A DNA stretch of 64,000 bases from Lampris incognitus. Lineage: Eukaryota; Chordata; Actinopteri; Lampriformes; Lampridae. Shown piece by piece: positions 1 to 15,997 of this stretch (position 1 is its first letter; the number at the start of each line of letters is the position of its first letter). The notes beneath the pieces are model-generated. The model made no database searches. It had not been told where the DNA came from and was given only the letters and a program-made list of their open reading frames with translations. The position numbers and the translations under genes are program-made. The stretch is from the NCBI RefSeq assembly GCF_029633865.1, contig NC_079216.1:64215107-64279106 (forward strand), given 5' to 3'.

Positions 1-517
1 GTATTCAGTAACTTTCAGATATATGTAACAAAACAGAATATGTATTCAGTAACTTTCAGATATATGTAACTAAACAGAATATGTATTCAGTAACTTTCAG
101 ATATATGTAACAAAACAGAATATGTATTCAGTAACTTTCAGATATATGTAACAAAACAGAATATGTATTCAGTAACTTTCAGATATATGTAACAAAACAG
201 AATATGTATTCAGTAACTTTCAGATATATGTAACAACAGAATTCTTATGCAGTAACTTTTAACAATGCAAACGGGAGCGAGATCTCTTATTAAAATACAA
301 TAAATTACACTTGTGAAACAGATGTAATTAGAGAAAAAAGTCCTGTTACCCTTTATAGTTTAGGTAGATAAAGGTCTCAGTCACATTTGAGTAAAATAAT
401 CCTATTTATATAAATGTCATAGGATCTTTTTTTTTAAAGATATTTTATTTTCACGGACCCCTTGCAATTACACCACGGACCACTAGGGGTCCGCGGACCC
501 CCGGTTGAGAAACACTG
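1..517 (+). mobile_element. hAT-type nonautonomous element with internal 41-bp satellite, copy 1 (cut by window edge)
   Basis: About six 41-bp units (GTATTCAGTAACTTTCAGAT core) are followed by a unique tail that ends GGTTGAGAAACACTG, the inverted form of a CAGTG(G/T)TTCTCAACC hAT-Charlie-like terminus. The same tail closes copy 2. The left end lies outside the window. Confidence 0.8.
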
Positions 518-606
518 ACTTAGAATATGTTCCCCATACTAAAGTGTTACCCAGACTTCTTTTCCACACATTCTCCCCCTCCTGGATGTCTCTTCCCCCT
601 CTGCAG

Positions 607-4536
<3,930 letters not shown>

Positions 4537-4978
4537 CAACGTGGGAGCAGTGGGCAGCACGAAGTACCTGTCCTACGATAATCAATGTCTTTCTCATCAT
4601 TTACCTCAACTATGGATTTCTCACCTCTCCCTCGTCTCCCACACACACTTATGAGGAATTACGACAAGTGAACAGATCTATGTAATCAATTATAGCTTGA
4701 CTTCAGCCTCATCTCTATTGTGACCCTTCATCTTACTTTTGACACGTCCCTCTTCCTGCTTCTAACAAACCTGTTATTGAGTGTTTTAAACAAAAAATGT
4801 GTCAGCATGTACAGTGCCATTAAACGTAATGACTTTTTAACCATGAGTAGGCTGAGTTTTTACTGACGAGCTGTGCTGCTCACCAGCCCTCTAGCCAGAT
4901 GTGAGAGACATGATTTACCTACAGAGGGATACACACACACACACACACGTGTGTGTGTCTATATATTTATATAAAATT
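4537..4978 (+). other. Probable synaptotagmin 3' UTR and downstream sequence
   Basis: No coding potential is seen. An ATTAAA hexamer at about 4819-4824, 280 bp past the stop, is the best candidate polyadenylation signal. A short (CA)n/(GT)n tract lies at 4930-4960. Confidence 0.5.
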
Positions 4979-5034
4979 TAGTAAGTCAAGTAAATTCTTT
5001 ATGAGACAGTACAAGCCTGTTTCATGCCATAAGC
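4979..5034 (+). repeat. Half copy of a palindromic repeat
   Basis: AGTAAGTCAAGTAAATTCTT through TTTCATGCCATAAG is the same as 6872-6927, the left part of the palindromic element. It stops exactly where hAT copy 2 begins. Confidence 0.7.
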
Positions 5035-5844
5035 CAGTGGTTCTCCACCTTTTTGGGGTCCTGGACCCCCTGCGTATTTTTGATCTACCCTGAGGACCCC
5101 TCCACCTGATCTTGGGGGAGGGGGGTTGCAATTTGATAGAAACAGTAGAAACTGCATTTTAAATTGCGTTATAGCATTTATTCACTCTTTGGGGCAAAAA
5201 TAAGAGCTTTCAGTTGTAACTTAGATATAGTTAACAAAACAGAATTCTTATGCAGTAACTTTCAGATATATGTAACAAAACAGAATATGTATTCAGTAAC
5301 TTTCAGATATATGTAACAAAACAGAATATGTATTCAGTAACTTTCAGATATATGTAACAAAACAGAATATGTATTCAGTAACTTTCAGATATATGTAACA
5401 AAACAGAATATGTATTCAGTAACTTTCAGATATATGTAACAACACAGAATATGTATTCAGTAACTTTCAGATATATGTAACAAAACAGAATATGTATTCA
5501 GTAACTTTCAGATATATGTAACAAAACAGAATATGTATTCAGTAACTTTCAGATATATGTAACAACAGAATTTGTATGGAGTAACTTTTAACAATGCAAA
5601 CGGGAGCGAGATCTCTTATTAAAATACAATAAATTACACTTATGAAACAGATGTAATTAGAGAAAAAGTCCTGTTACCCTTTATAGTTTAGGTAGATAAA
5701 GGTCTCAGTCACATTTGAGTAAAATAATCCTATTTCTATAAATGTCACAGGATCTCTTTTTTAAAGATATTTTATTTTCACGGACCCCTTGCAATTACAC
5801 CATGGACCACTAGGGGTCCGCGGACCCCCGGTTGAGAAACACTG
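5035..5844 (+). mobile_element. hAT-type nonautonomous element with internal 41-bp satellite, copy 2
   Basis: The 810-bp element begins CAGTGGTTCTCCACC and ends GGTTGAGAAACACTG. Inside, about eight 41-bp units span 5230-5575. It has landed against a copy of the palindromic repeat at 4979-5034. No clear 8-bp target duplication is visible. Confidence 0.8.
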
Positions 5845-6526
5845 CTGTAGATCCGCCACTGCTGGAAAGTACTGGCATTTTTGGTAACCGTTACCACTTT
5901 CCTGTTACCACCTGTGTCGAGGTTCCAAAAAAAACGGAGGCAATAAAATCAATGCAGACCTGTGATTGGTCAGAGAAACGCATCGTGCGTCATTTTGCGT
6001 CGTGCGTCATCAATGCGCGCGTGGGATATCGCCTTGCGTTTTTAAACACCAAAGCGGTCGAAGCGGAGTTGTCTTAAAAGTACATTTTGGAAATTGGAAA
6101 AAAAACAAAAACAAAACGGAGAGCCGAAAATCCACGACGGTAATGGAAAACGACACAGAAGCGAGTCGAGCCGGTACCACGTATTGGAAAAGGCACAAGG
6201 GAACGAACGCCAGCCAGGATGACTGTCGGAACCGCCGGTTAGCCTGGGCTAGCAGTTAGCTTGGGCTAGCAGTTAGCTTAGCCCGCCCCGCTTCCGCGTC
6301 CTGTCAGACCGCCCTCGACGCTTCCTCCTCGGGCGCAGCTGCAGGCAAGCGCCGTGGTCCCCGGGCCCACCGGACCAAGCTCTCCCAAGTTAGTGACTAG
6401 CCAGCCACAACACAACTTTTAGCCTTTTTAGCGATGCCCAGATACCACACGATTAGCCAAGAGCAAACATAGCTTTTCAACGTTATGTAAACTACTAATA
6501 AGACACGTTAGCCCCCTAGCTAACGG
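5845..6526. other. Intergenic sequence without recognised gene
   Basis: A CpG-containing region with repeated GCTAGCAGTTAGCTT words at 6238-6285 and a GC-rich block at 6285-6390. Short open frames exist but show no family resemblance. It may be an old CpG island or unclassified repeat. Confidence 0.35.
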
Positions 6527-6620
6527 GTCTGACCCTTTAGCCGAACGGTTAGCGATGTCGCCTTGTGGTGCGGTACACCCCGTATCAAATCCCGCACCGG
6601 GCAACAAAATAACCGGTTAC
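6527..6620 (+). mobile_element. tRNA-like SINE head (third family), fragment
   Basis: CTGACCCTTTAGCCGAACGG with GTCGCCTTGTGGTGCGG and a weakened B box (GTATCAAATCC) resembles a tRNA-derived SINE head. The reverse strand at 61640-61750 carries a related sequence with a better B box. Confidence 0.55.
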
Positions 6621-6826
6621 ATTTACAAAAATGGTTCCGTCCCGCACATAATCACACTTGGAACAGGTGGGCTGCTCAAGGTTATAACGCACACAGTGAT
6701 CTTAATGGTTTAAACTGAGTGTTTTCAGCCGTCCAGCGCTCAGGGAACCTCCTCAAGACTACGGCAGAGCGTAACAGAAACAGAAAAACACACCAACGCC
6801 ATTTGCTGGCAAAACATAATTCACTC

Positions 6827-6830
<4 letters not shown>

Positions 6831-6869
<39 letters not shown>

Positions 6870-6973
6870 TCCAGTAAGTCAAGTAAATTCTTTATGAGAC
6901 AGTACAAGCCTGTTTCATGCCATAAGCAATCATCAGCTGTCTGATGATTGCTTATGGCATGAAACAGGCTTGT
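6831..6973. repeat. (TA)n run and perfect 33-bp palindrome
   Basis: A (TA)n run (6831-6866) leads into a foldback: arms 6904-6936 and 6941-6973 are perfect complements with a 4-base loop CTGT. Each arm contains GCCTGTTTCATGCCATAAGC or its complement. Confidence 0.85.
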
Positions 6974-7009
6974 GTACATATACATATACATATAATCTAT
7001 GCACACTTG

Positions 7010-7466
7010 TGCACGCTTCTCCTGGATCGCCACCTTGACGTGGTGGAGATGCTTGCATGTACCAATGATCCCAAGAGGTATGCCGTCCGGAGCTTGGCTC
7101 CTGGTAGGGTCACCCAAGGCGGACAGATCAAGGGGGAGGTTCCAGACGAAATGCGATTCAGTAAAGAACTCAACGGCGGAACTGGTGGAAGATGTCCCCA
7201 GACCACAACGGCAGTGAAGGCGGATGAGGGCTGCAACAGAGGGTGTTCCCCAATCGTCTTGGTTCTCCACGCCATTGGACTCTGGCCACCCCCTGCCAAG
7301 GACCGTGCGGTGGCTGCAGACGCATCAGCCACTCCACGTGAAAGGCTGTCACGCGCAGGCGTCCTCCCATTATGCGGCCTCTACACCCACCTGAGGACCC
7401 AGAAGGACGCAGAGGGAGGACGGTCATACTCGACCCCGATTGACCGCCGATGATGATGATGATTGT
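7010..7466 (+). mobile_element. LINE 5'-end-like sequence with GAT tail
   Basis: GATCGCCACCTTGACGTGGT, CCAATGATCCCAAGAGGTAT and CTGGTAGGGTCACCC resemble the 5' end of fish Nimb/I-type LINEs. It then passes to a (GAT)n end at 7450-7465, so it looks like an internally deleted, mobilised copy. A 169-codon open frame inside shows no known domain. Confidence 0.55.
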
Positions 7467-8324
7467 GCACATGCGTAGCTCGATCGCTAACGATCCTCCC
7501 CGAAGTCCTCCGTTAAAACCAATGGGAATGAGTTCAGAGCTCAGTGTGCCATTTGCTCAAAGACGGTTTTGAATCCAGTCTCCACTACAGGGGACATCAT
7601 AAAATGGGCGTGTGTTTCATGCTTTAAAAAAGTTCAAATTCACTAAAGTCTCACTGAAAACGTTGCACTTGTGGAGTTAGAAAACAACGAGACAGGAGAC
7701 GTGAGAGTAGACGTAGTCGAGGTAGTTTACTAGCTCCAACTTAGCATGTCATACATTCGACAACGACACTGAACGGTGAACCGGAAGCGGAAGTGCATTA
7801 TCTGACCCCTCGCCTCTTCCCTTAAAGGTACACCGTCCTCTTAGGTGAATGTCTCTCGTTATATAGATGTGGGTCACCACACACTCAGTATTTTACAAAA
7901 AATAATAATTCAATAACTTGAGAATCTTTCTGCTTTAAAAAAGTCAAAATTCAGTTGTCAGGGATCTTTTGCGTCCTCTGTCCCAAGTTCACAAGGTCCG
8001 GTTGTAAAGCTTAGCTTTTCCTCTTGAGGGCACATCAGGGATGTTCATGATAGCGTTTAATCTGGAAGACATTTCTACATCTATAATGAATGCCCACTAA
8101 AGTGCTCACAAATGGATTGGCTGGGTCTCAACAGGCTATCGCTTCGACTTTATGATCCGAAAAACGAATATTAACAAAAGCAGTTTCACGTCACATAGCG
8201 GTTATAACGTCCACGCTAGCTGACTTGCTAACTTGTGGCTAACGTTAAGTTAGCTCTTATGACGTCATTCATAGGTAAACATACTCCCAATAGCGATCTT
8301 AGTAACACAAATACGCACTGACCC
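7467..8324. other. Intergenic sequence, nothing coding seen
   Basis: About 860 bp upstream of otog with GCTAACGTTAAGTTAGCT-like words (8234-8256), common near fish promoters, and no convincing coding or repeat assignment. Confidence 0.35.
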
Positions 8325-8490
8325 CATATTCCATTTTTCTCAAACGGTTTTAAAAACCCACAATGCACAGAGGCGAAAAGTGTCTGTGGCGTACCTCCTG
8401 TCGGCGGTAGGGGGCGCTAATTTAGGAAACGCTCCCGTGGGTCGTATTAGAGGACAAACGACCTATGGTGGTCGCATGGGGTTGGAGGAC
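8325..8490 (+). mobile_element. TIR element family D, right-end fragment
   Basis: Shares CACAATGCACAGAGGCGAAA and GGCGCTAATTTAGGAAACGC with the copies at 10614 and 15427. Its right end, read in reverse (GTCCTCCAACCCC ... CCATAGGTCGTTTGT), matches the left end of the full copies. Confidence 0.7.
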
Positions 8491-8639
8491 TTGTTGTTTT
8501 CCCGTGTAATGTGTGGGCTAGGTATTCATGGACATATAGGAAACTTTCTTTTCTTTACTATTCATAGATTATCTTTCTTTCTTTTTTTACAAGCTATATT
8601 TAGATGATTAACACAGTTTTACAAACAAGTAAGGACGCT

Positions 8640-9036
8640 TAAACATGCGGGAAACGGAAACGCGACAGGCTCGATCGGGGTCCGCTTTACGTATCCCGTG
8701 GGTGTCACGGGATACGTATTCTTTCGGGGATGCACAATTTTCCCATGCGCGACCGCCGTAAACGCAGCAGGTGGATTTTCTTCCCCCCCCTCCCCCCCCC
8801 CCCCTCGTCGGTGTCGCGCGAGCTAGTCGACGTCACTCGGCGACGGCGTCGATGCGACTGACAGCAGCGAGCATCCGCGCCCACGCGGCACAGGTGTGCG
8901 CGTCGTCGAGCCGTCGCGAGAGCAGGTGGCGCCGCGCGGACGTCACGTCACGTCACGCCCCCCCCCCGTCCTCGCTCCAGGGAGCGCTGAGAGATGCACC
9001 GTTGACGTCTCGGCGGGACTCGGTTCGGACTCTGAG
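8640..9036 (+). promoter_or_regulatory. Probable otog promoter and 5' UTR
   Basis: The 400 bases before the otog ATG are GC- and CpG-rich in an otherwise AT-leaning area, as expected of a vertebrate promoter. No convincing TATA box is seen. A perfect 13-base inverted repeat with a 5-base spacer (arms 8688-8700 and 8706-8718, TACGTATCCCGTG) stands about 320 bp before the ATG. CGTCACGTCACGTCACG at 8939-8956 contains repeated TCACG cores. Confidence 0.5.
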
Positions 9037-9592
9037 ATGAACGTGACGTGGGCCGTGAAACGGTTTCTTCTCATGTCGTTTTCCGTCTCCCAGCTGCTGA
9101 TCTTGAAGGGTGAGTTTGACGCGTCCCCGGGGCCAGGGCCCTTCTGACATGTAGGGGGGGAGGGGGGGAGGGGAGGGGGGGGAGAGACATGCAGGATTTT
9201 AAGTTTTAAAATTGTTCGAACCAAAGAGGCTGTGCAGAAAGTAGACGGGACACGCTCGTCCCCGGCCGACAGCTGGACACCTGGAAGCCTGAGGCTCGGG
9301 GATTTCCAAAGAGGGTGAATATTATACTGATTCTATGATAATGATTTCAACTGATTTTTATTTTTATTTTTATTTTTTTACACGCAGGAGCTTACAGCCA
9401 GCTTTCAGAGGCAGAGGGGAGATTGCAGAGGTAAATGAGAATGAACGAGGGCTGCAGGGTGACGCCGTAAAGTCACCGGTGTGGCCGAAATGTGTCTCGT
9501 CGAAATTCCTGCCTGTGATGAGTCAAAGGTTACGTTAACGTGCTCAGCATCCCTTAGTGCGCACTTATTGTATCTTTACACTTTCTTTCGTG

Positions 9593-9623
<31 letters not shown>

Positions 9624-11166
9624 TCGTTCACATGCATTTGCATGCGTGCACGTGAGGGCGAAAAGAAGGAGGGTGGGGGTGGGTTGGGGGGGGTTGGAGT
9701 TTGAATTCAAGTGGTGTAAAGTGCACTTAAGTCTCCCCTCTGACTGTTTCTCCCCCGCTAATGGGCGTGTTTGTGTGCACGCAGGAGGGCTAATGCACTT
9801 CGGAGGAAACGGGATCTCCTTGGGGAGGAGGTTGGTACACTACACCTAAGAGAACCACAGGAGGTCAGGGCACCCACATGCGCACAACACCAGAACCAGG
9901 AACACAAAGATGCCTTTGTGGAGAGACTGACGCGCACTCGCTAACAAAGTGGGGGGTTTTTTTTTTTGCTCGAATCCCAGATAGCAAAACTTGCTGCGGC
10001 CCGGACCCGTCCCACACCGGACACTTTCATCCGGCCCGCATACCGCGTGGAATGATGGCGCTTGGGCGGTCCGCTCCTGTTTGCCAGATCTGGGCCAGAA
10101 CCAAGCCATAGCAATGCTGCATGTGCCACATATTTGCCAGAGGTGGCCCATATTTGTTTTGTGATATTTGGGCCACATTCACCGTTTACCACACGGGCCA
10201 CTTCAGGGTCACATCCAGATTACATGTTGCCAAAAAAGGCCCACATTTGATTTGGCATATTTGGGCCCTATTGGCTGTTATACATGTGGGCCACTTCAGG
10301 CTCACATCCATTTTGTCAGGGCCAGAAGAAGGCCACCAGTGCCGCATCACTGCCTGAAGTGGCCCACATCCAGATGCTGTCTGGGATACGCTAACACAGC
10401 TTTTAACTTATAGAGAGGCAGTATGGCGGAGTGTCACCGATGCTGTCGAATCTCAAGCCCTCATCACGAGGTCTGCTGCTGTAAGGGGTTTTGTCTTGTT
10501 TTCCAGACGTACAGGACACTCCTGTCAGAGGCCGCTCTCCCCAGCCGCGTCCTGCACAACTACACAGCCAGAGACGCCTCTTCAGGTAGACACACATAAA
10601 CATATAAGAGACTGTTCCTCCACCCAAAAAAGACCCCACAGGTCGTCCGTACAAGCAGTTCATTACGACCTTTAGTTACGTTTTAAAGTTAAGCGACCTC
10701 TAGCGGTCGTGCTGCCAATAGCAATGGTAGTTACTATACGAGATGGCGAAACAACACAAAAACCCACTGACTACATATTCTATTCTCAAACTGTTTTTAT
10801 CACTGTTTACTGACTACTTACCTGTATTCGCCTGTCTGTGAGGCGTTGTAAAAAGGGCGTCAACAAGTAGATAAAACCCCACAATGCACAGAGGCGAAAA
10901 GTATCTGTGGCATATCTCCTGCCGCCTGTAGGGGCGCTAATTTAGGGAACGCCCCTGTGGGTCGTATTAGAGGTTATATGACCTATGTGGTTGTATGGGT
11001 TGGAGGCCTTGTAGGTGTTGCTAACAAGATGGACCAAAAAACAAACGTAAGCGTGTGCCCGTCTCACTCCCAGAATATTGCGGTTGTCTCAATGGCGGTT
11101 GGTGTCAAGAGGGAGGTGCGTGTGACTGCGCTCAATTCCAGGCGCTGGGAGACCGCTGCCAGATCA
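9037..11166 (+). CDS. otog: otog exons 1-5: signal peptide, furin-like site, EGF-like domain
   Basis: Exons: 9037-9109, 9388-9430, 9785-9863, 10507-10585, 11074-11166. Exon 1 encodes a leader [20 protein letters not shown]. Exon 3 carries RRKR at about residues 45-48, a furin-type site. Exon 4 is an unremarkable linker with one NYT sequon. Exon 5 is a compact six-cysteine EGF-like module ([10 protein letters not shown] ... CDCAQF ... GDRCQI), as precedes VWD1 in otogelins. Phases chain as 1, 2, 0, 1, 1. Exons 2 and 3 are the least certain because they are short and poorly conserved. Confidence 0.75.
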
Positions 11167-14100
11167 GTGAGTAACAAACACGCACACGCACACGCACAAA
11201 CAGAAAAACATACCGTGCATGAAGCGAAGGCTTCATCAAGCAAGTGGAGAAAAGCCAAATAGTTTTCTCCCAACTTTTTTTTTTTTCTTACAAGAATACA
11301 AATGATACAGGACCACTGTACATATATATCATCAGACCAGTCAACTATAAACAACCTTACACCTTTACATTCCATGGTCGTAACAAAAGTCGATAAAGAA
11401 AATGAATGAACTGCAGTACTAACGATAATAACGATGATAATGCTGAACAAAAACAAAGCACTTGTGCCAGGGGGGTCAATTTACAGTGCACGTTAAGTGA
11501 AAATGTTATAATGTAAACAAGCATTATATGTTTTGACTGCTTTGCTGTTTGTGCTTCTGGAAATGGTAGAGATATATTTCTCAATTTCTATAATTAAAGC
11601 AGGAAAGAATTGTTTGTTATTTAAAAATGTACTTTTTTGGATGTGAAATTTTGCAAAAAAACAAGATTTATTTGTTTTTATAAAGTATATGTTTGTTGTT
11701 ACAAATGAAAAATGTGTGGGGTGGAAAATTGTGTTTTATCAACCTTATAATTACAAAGAAGAATAAAATTAAGGCCACCAGCTTTTGAAAATATATAATA
11801 TGGAAGGATATTCCAAATAGAGGTAGGATTCTTTAAATAGGACTTGATCCAATTTATTTTGAATGTGTGACTTAGGGTTGTAAAATCTTAAGAAATTGAA
11901 GGCTCCCTTTTCATAAGAATTCATCACTACTGATTTCCTTAGGTAGCGTGTTCGATTCCTCCAAACAAAGTTAAATAACAGTTGGTCAGTGGATTTGAGT
12001 GTCCGGCTGTCTAAATACAAAGGTAGGGCAGTGTATGTTAGTCGAGATATTCCTTCTGCCTTTGACAGCAAAACTCTACCCTTCGAGCTCAGGTCCCTTG
12101 GGAGCCACTGATTGAGACGTTTTTTTTGGTCAGTTACGGGGTCGAAGTTCAGTGGACGTCTTGCTATTTGATCTTTTGCGGTAATTGTGCCTACATATAT
12201 GTCACACTGTTTTTGGCTGGAATGTCACAGATAGATACAACTGAACAGTCTGACGGGTAGGAGTTCACTTTTATTAATGTTAATACGGTAAAGTCCTGAA
12301 GCTTTGGAGAAGGGTTGAATTAGGTGAAGGGCACAAGATGTTTGACTGCTGTCTTTCAGGAAAATAGCAGTGTCGTCCGCTAGCTGGCTAATTACAGCCC
12401 GGCTTCCTGCAGCGGATTCCCTTCATCAGCGAGTTGAACATGTTCCACTTGAGCGAGAAATCCGCGTGACACTGTTGTCGCCAAAGCCTGTCAGCTCTGA
12501 GAGGAGAACCTCAGCGGATCTCCACCTCCTCGGGTGTCCGCAGTGTAGCGGAGCGGCCTATTCCGCAGCCTACCGACACGGGGATCGTCGGTTCGAATCC
12601 CCGCGTTACCTCCGACTTGGTCAGGCGTACCTATAGACACAATTGACCGTGTCTGCGGGTGGCAATTCGGATGTGACGAGTAGGGTAATTGGCCAAATAC
12701 AATTGGGAGAAAAGGGGGGAAGATTCTCAAGCGCGGTCAAACTCGCGCATGTAGAGCGAGGCGAAAATTCGCTTGGCGTTTGGTGTGAACACACCATAAC
12801 AACTCTGCTGGTTAGCAAGCGTACAACTACTTCAAGATGCACTGTACAATAAGGCCCGCAGCTTTACTGGAATGTAGTGTGTGTGTGTGTGTGTCATGCA
12901 CATTGCAAGCAGACTCTCATGTCATTCAGCAAGCATTAATTAGCTGACTTACTGTGGAATTAATCATCACATTTCCCGTAATCTTTTCTCTCTGTCTTCT
13001 TTTCTTTGCCCCCCCCCCCTCCCTCTCACCGTCTTTCTCTGTCACAAACACACGAAGGGTCTCACTCACAAACACACACACACACGAACAAAAATGTCCC
13101 ACTGGAACAAATATAAATTTAATTGAACTAAATTACTGAGATTAGGAACGAGTGAGAGAGATTTTTGTCTCCATAGTCTGGAACGTGCTTCCTATAGTTT
13201 AGGGGCCTCTCAGCTTTCAGCCGCTATTAGGGATACGTTCTCCTTTTTTTTTTCTTTTTTTTTTTAATCAACTACTTCAGCGTTGACATATGCAGGTATG
13301 AGACTAAAGAGCTCTAGAGGACACTTCATCTGGACATACAGGGAGACATGTCCTAGTGACTGGTTCAGAGAACGATGAAAGAAGTTTAGGATACACTTCA
13401 TGAAAGGGAGATGAAAACAAAAAGATTAACATTGTCAGAGAATTAGTTCTTGGGAGTACTCATGTTCTGCCATGCACCATCAGGAACAATGAGAGGAAAT
13501 TTATTCTGGAGTCCAGTAAAACTGGCTGCAGTTATTGAGTCTGAACTCTGTTGTTGTAACCTAATTGTGTAACCGGTGCCTTTGACAATGTTGAAGTTGA
13601 TATACTTGATAGCGTAACAGCTGCTACTCTGTCTAAAGACCAGTCTGTCTGCCTCCTCAGTTCCTAATCAGGGCCAGGACAGGGACGGGATCTGTCGGTC
13701 CTGGGGTCAGCACCACTACGAAACATTTGATGGGATCTACTTCTACTTCCCTGGAACTTGCTCCTACATTCTGGCCCAAGACTGCCACTCAGCCATGCCA
13801 CAGTACACAGTCTGGGTAAGAGCACAGAGGAACCGCATCACGAGGACAACAAAACCCTGAGAATGACTGAGTTTCCTTGAGTGAGATGTTCACCAGATGT
13901 AGCTTCAGCATCGCAGCAGATTTTACGGCAAAGCGGCTTCAGCCTCCTTATGCAACTGTGTGGGGGAACTCATGAGGAGGACAGCTGGGTTTGTAGCCGC
14001 TGCGATGTTAGTTCAAGTTACAATCCGAGACAAATCCTTGTTGAGGAATTTCTGTTTGTTCTTTTCTTTGCCTCTCCTCTGCGCTCTCTCCCTTTCTCTC

Positions 14101-15942
14101 TCCTCCTCTCAGGTGCACAACAGCAGAGTATGTGAGGGGAGTGTGTATTCGTGTCCACGCGCTCTCAGCCTCTTCTTCCCTAGTGAGGAGGAGATCCACA
14201 TCTCGGGGTATCAGGTCCACCAAGGAGGTCGCAGGTACATGTTTTCCAGAGAAAGGGAGAGAGAGAGAGAGCCTTGATGTTTGTCAATGGAACACTTCAC
14301 TGCAAAACAGACAAAAGTGGCATGGCGGTCTATTCCGTTGCCTATCAACACGGGGATCACCGGTTCGAATCCCCGTGTTACCTCCGGCTTGGTCGGGCGT
14401 CCCTACAGACACAGTTGGCCATGTCTGTGGGTGGGAAGCCGGATGTGGGCATGTGTCCTGGTCGCTGGTCGCTGCACTAGTGCCTCCTCTGGGGATAGCA
14501 TGTGGGATAGCGTGATCTTCCCACATGCTACGTCCCCCTGGCGAAACTCCTCACTGTCAGGTGAAAAGCGGATGGCGACTCCACTCGGAGGAGGCATGTG
14601 GTAGTCTGCAGCCCTCCCCGGATCGGCAGAGGGGGTGGAGCAGCGACTGGGACGGCTCAGAAGAGTGGAGTAATTGGCCAAATACAATTGGGGAGAAAAG
14701 GGGGGGGGTACAAAAAAAGAGAGAGAGAGTGAGCAATAGAGCACTTTTTTATTATTAGCATACAGTATTAATGTGTGTGCGTTTGCACATGTCTGTCTAT
14801 CTGTCGGGCTGTGTGTGTGTCTGTCTATAATGCCAGGTTAAGCTTGCCTCAGACTGTCGGCAGTGTGTTTATCGAGAGACTGGCTGACTACCTGCTGGTT
14901 AAGAGTGTGTTTGGCTTTTCCCTGGCCTGGGACGGAGGCTCGGGCGTCTACCTGAAGATGAGCGAGGAGCACCAGGGCACCTCCTGTGGCTTGTGTGGGA
15001 ACTTCAACCACCTGGCTAGCGATGACCTCACCACTGCCCGTGGTGAGACTGGCCCAGCTGGCCCCTCAACCCTTTATCCCCTCTCTCAGCACCCACTCAG
15101 TACAATTATAATTATTATACACTCAACACTTCACAGGGCCAATTATAGCAGCAGAGGGGCCGGGTCGGACCCGGGAAGAAGAGAGGTCAGGACTGATATT
15201 GTCTTTGTACAGCTGGAATGAGGAGGAAATCTTCCCTGACCAGTAACCTGAACCACAGTCCCCCACTGGCCTGAGGCACAAAAAATAGAAAGGAGATGAG
15301 CGCAAAAATGAAAGGGAGTAAACAGGAAATGACTCTGATTTTGGAGCTACAGTGAACTAGTTTGAACTGTGCTTTACAACGATACAGTTACTATTTGGCC
15401 TCCTATTATTGTTTAAGTTTGAGACTGTCCTCCACCAAAAAACGACCCCATAGGTCGTTTGTACAAGCAGCTTATTACGACCTACGTTTTAAAGTTAAGC
15501 GACCTCTAGCGGTCGTGCTGTAAATAGCAATCTTAGTTACTATAGTAGAGGGCGAAACAACACAGAAACGCACTGACTACAAATTCTATTGTTCTCACAT
15601 TGTTTTGATCACTATTTACTGACGACTTACCTTCATTAGCCTGTCTATGATGCGTTGTAAGAAGGATGTCAGCAAGTACATAAAAACCCACAATGCACAG
15701 AGGCGAAAAGTATCTGTGGCATATCTCCTGCCGCCGGTAGGAGCGCTAATTTAGGGAACGCCCCTGTGGGTCGTATTAGAGGTTATATGACCTATGTGGT
15801 CGATAAGACTGTGGTGGTAGGCTAGGTGTAAAGGTGCATATCAAGATACAGAGATGAAAGACTGAATACACCTGCATGTTTGTGGACTTCCATGTGGATT
15901 TGGATTTTATGACAAATTATATGTTGTGTACGTTCAGCATAT

Positions 15943-15997
<55 letters not shown>

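Noticed and set aside
1-240. Regular 41-bp repeats resembling a CRISPR array
   Set aside because: There are no unique spacers; units are directly adjacent, inside a hAT-type element in a vertebrate genome.
6944-7453. 169-codon plus-strand frame
   Set aside because: It runs from the palindrome into LINE-like sequence and shows no domain; other frames over the same stretch are also open.
9846-10413. Overlapping open frames of 60-110 codons in both strands
   Set aside because: They coincide with a family C TIR element, and similar frames recur at its other copies.
14340-14400. tRNA genes suggested by B boxes (GGTTCGAATCCCC) at many sites
   Set aside because: Each is followed by the same 350-bp SINE body and lacks a full cloverleaf; they are SINE heads.
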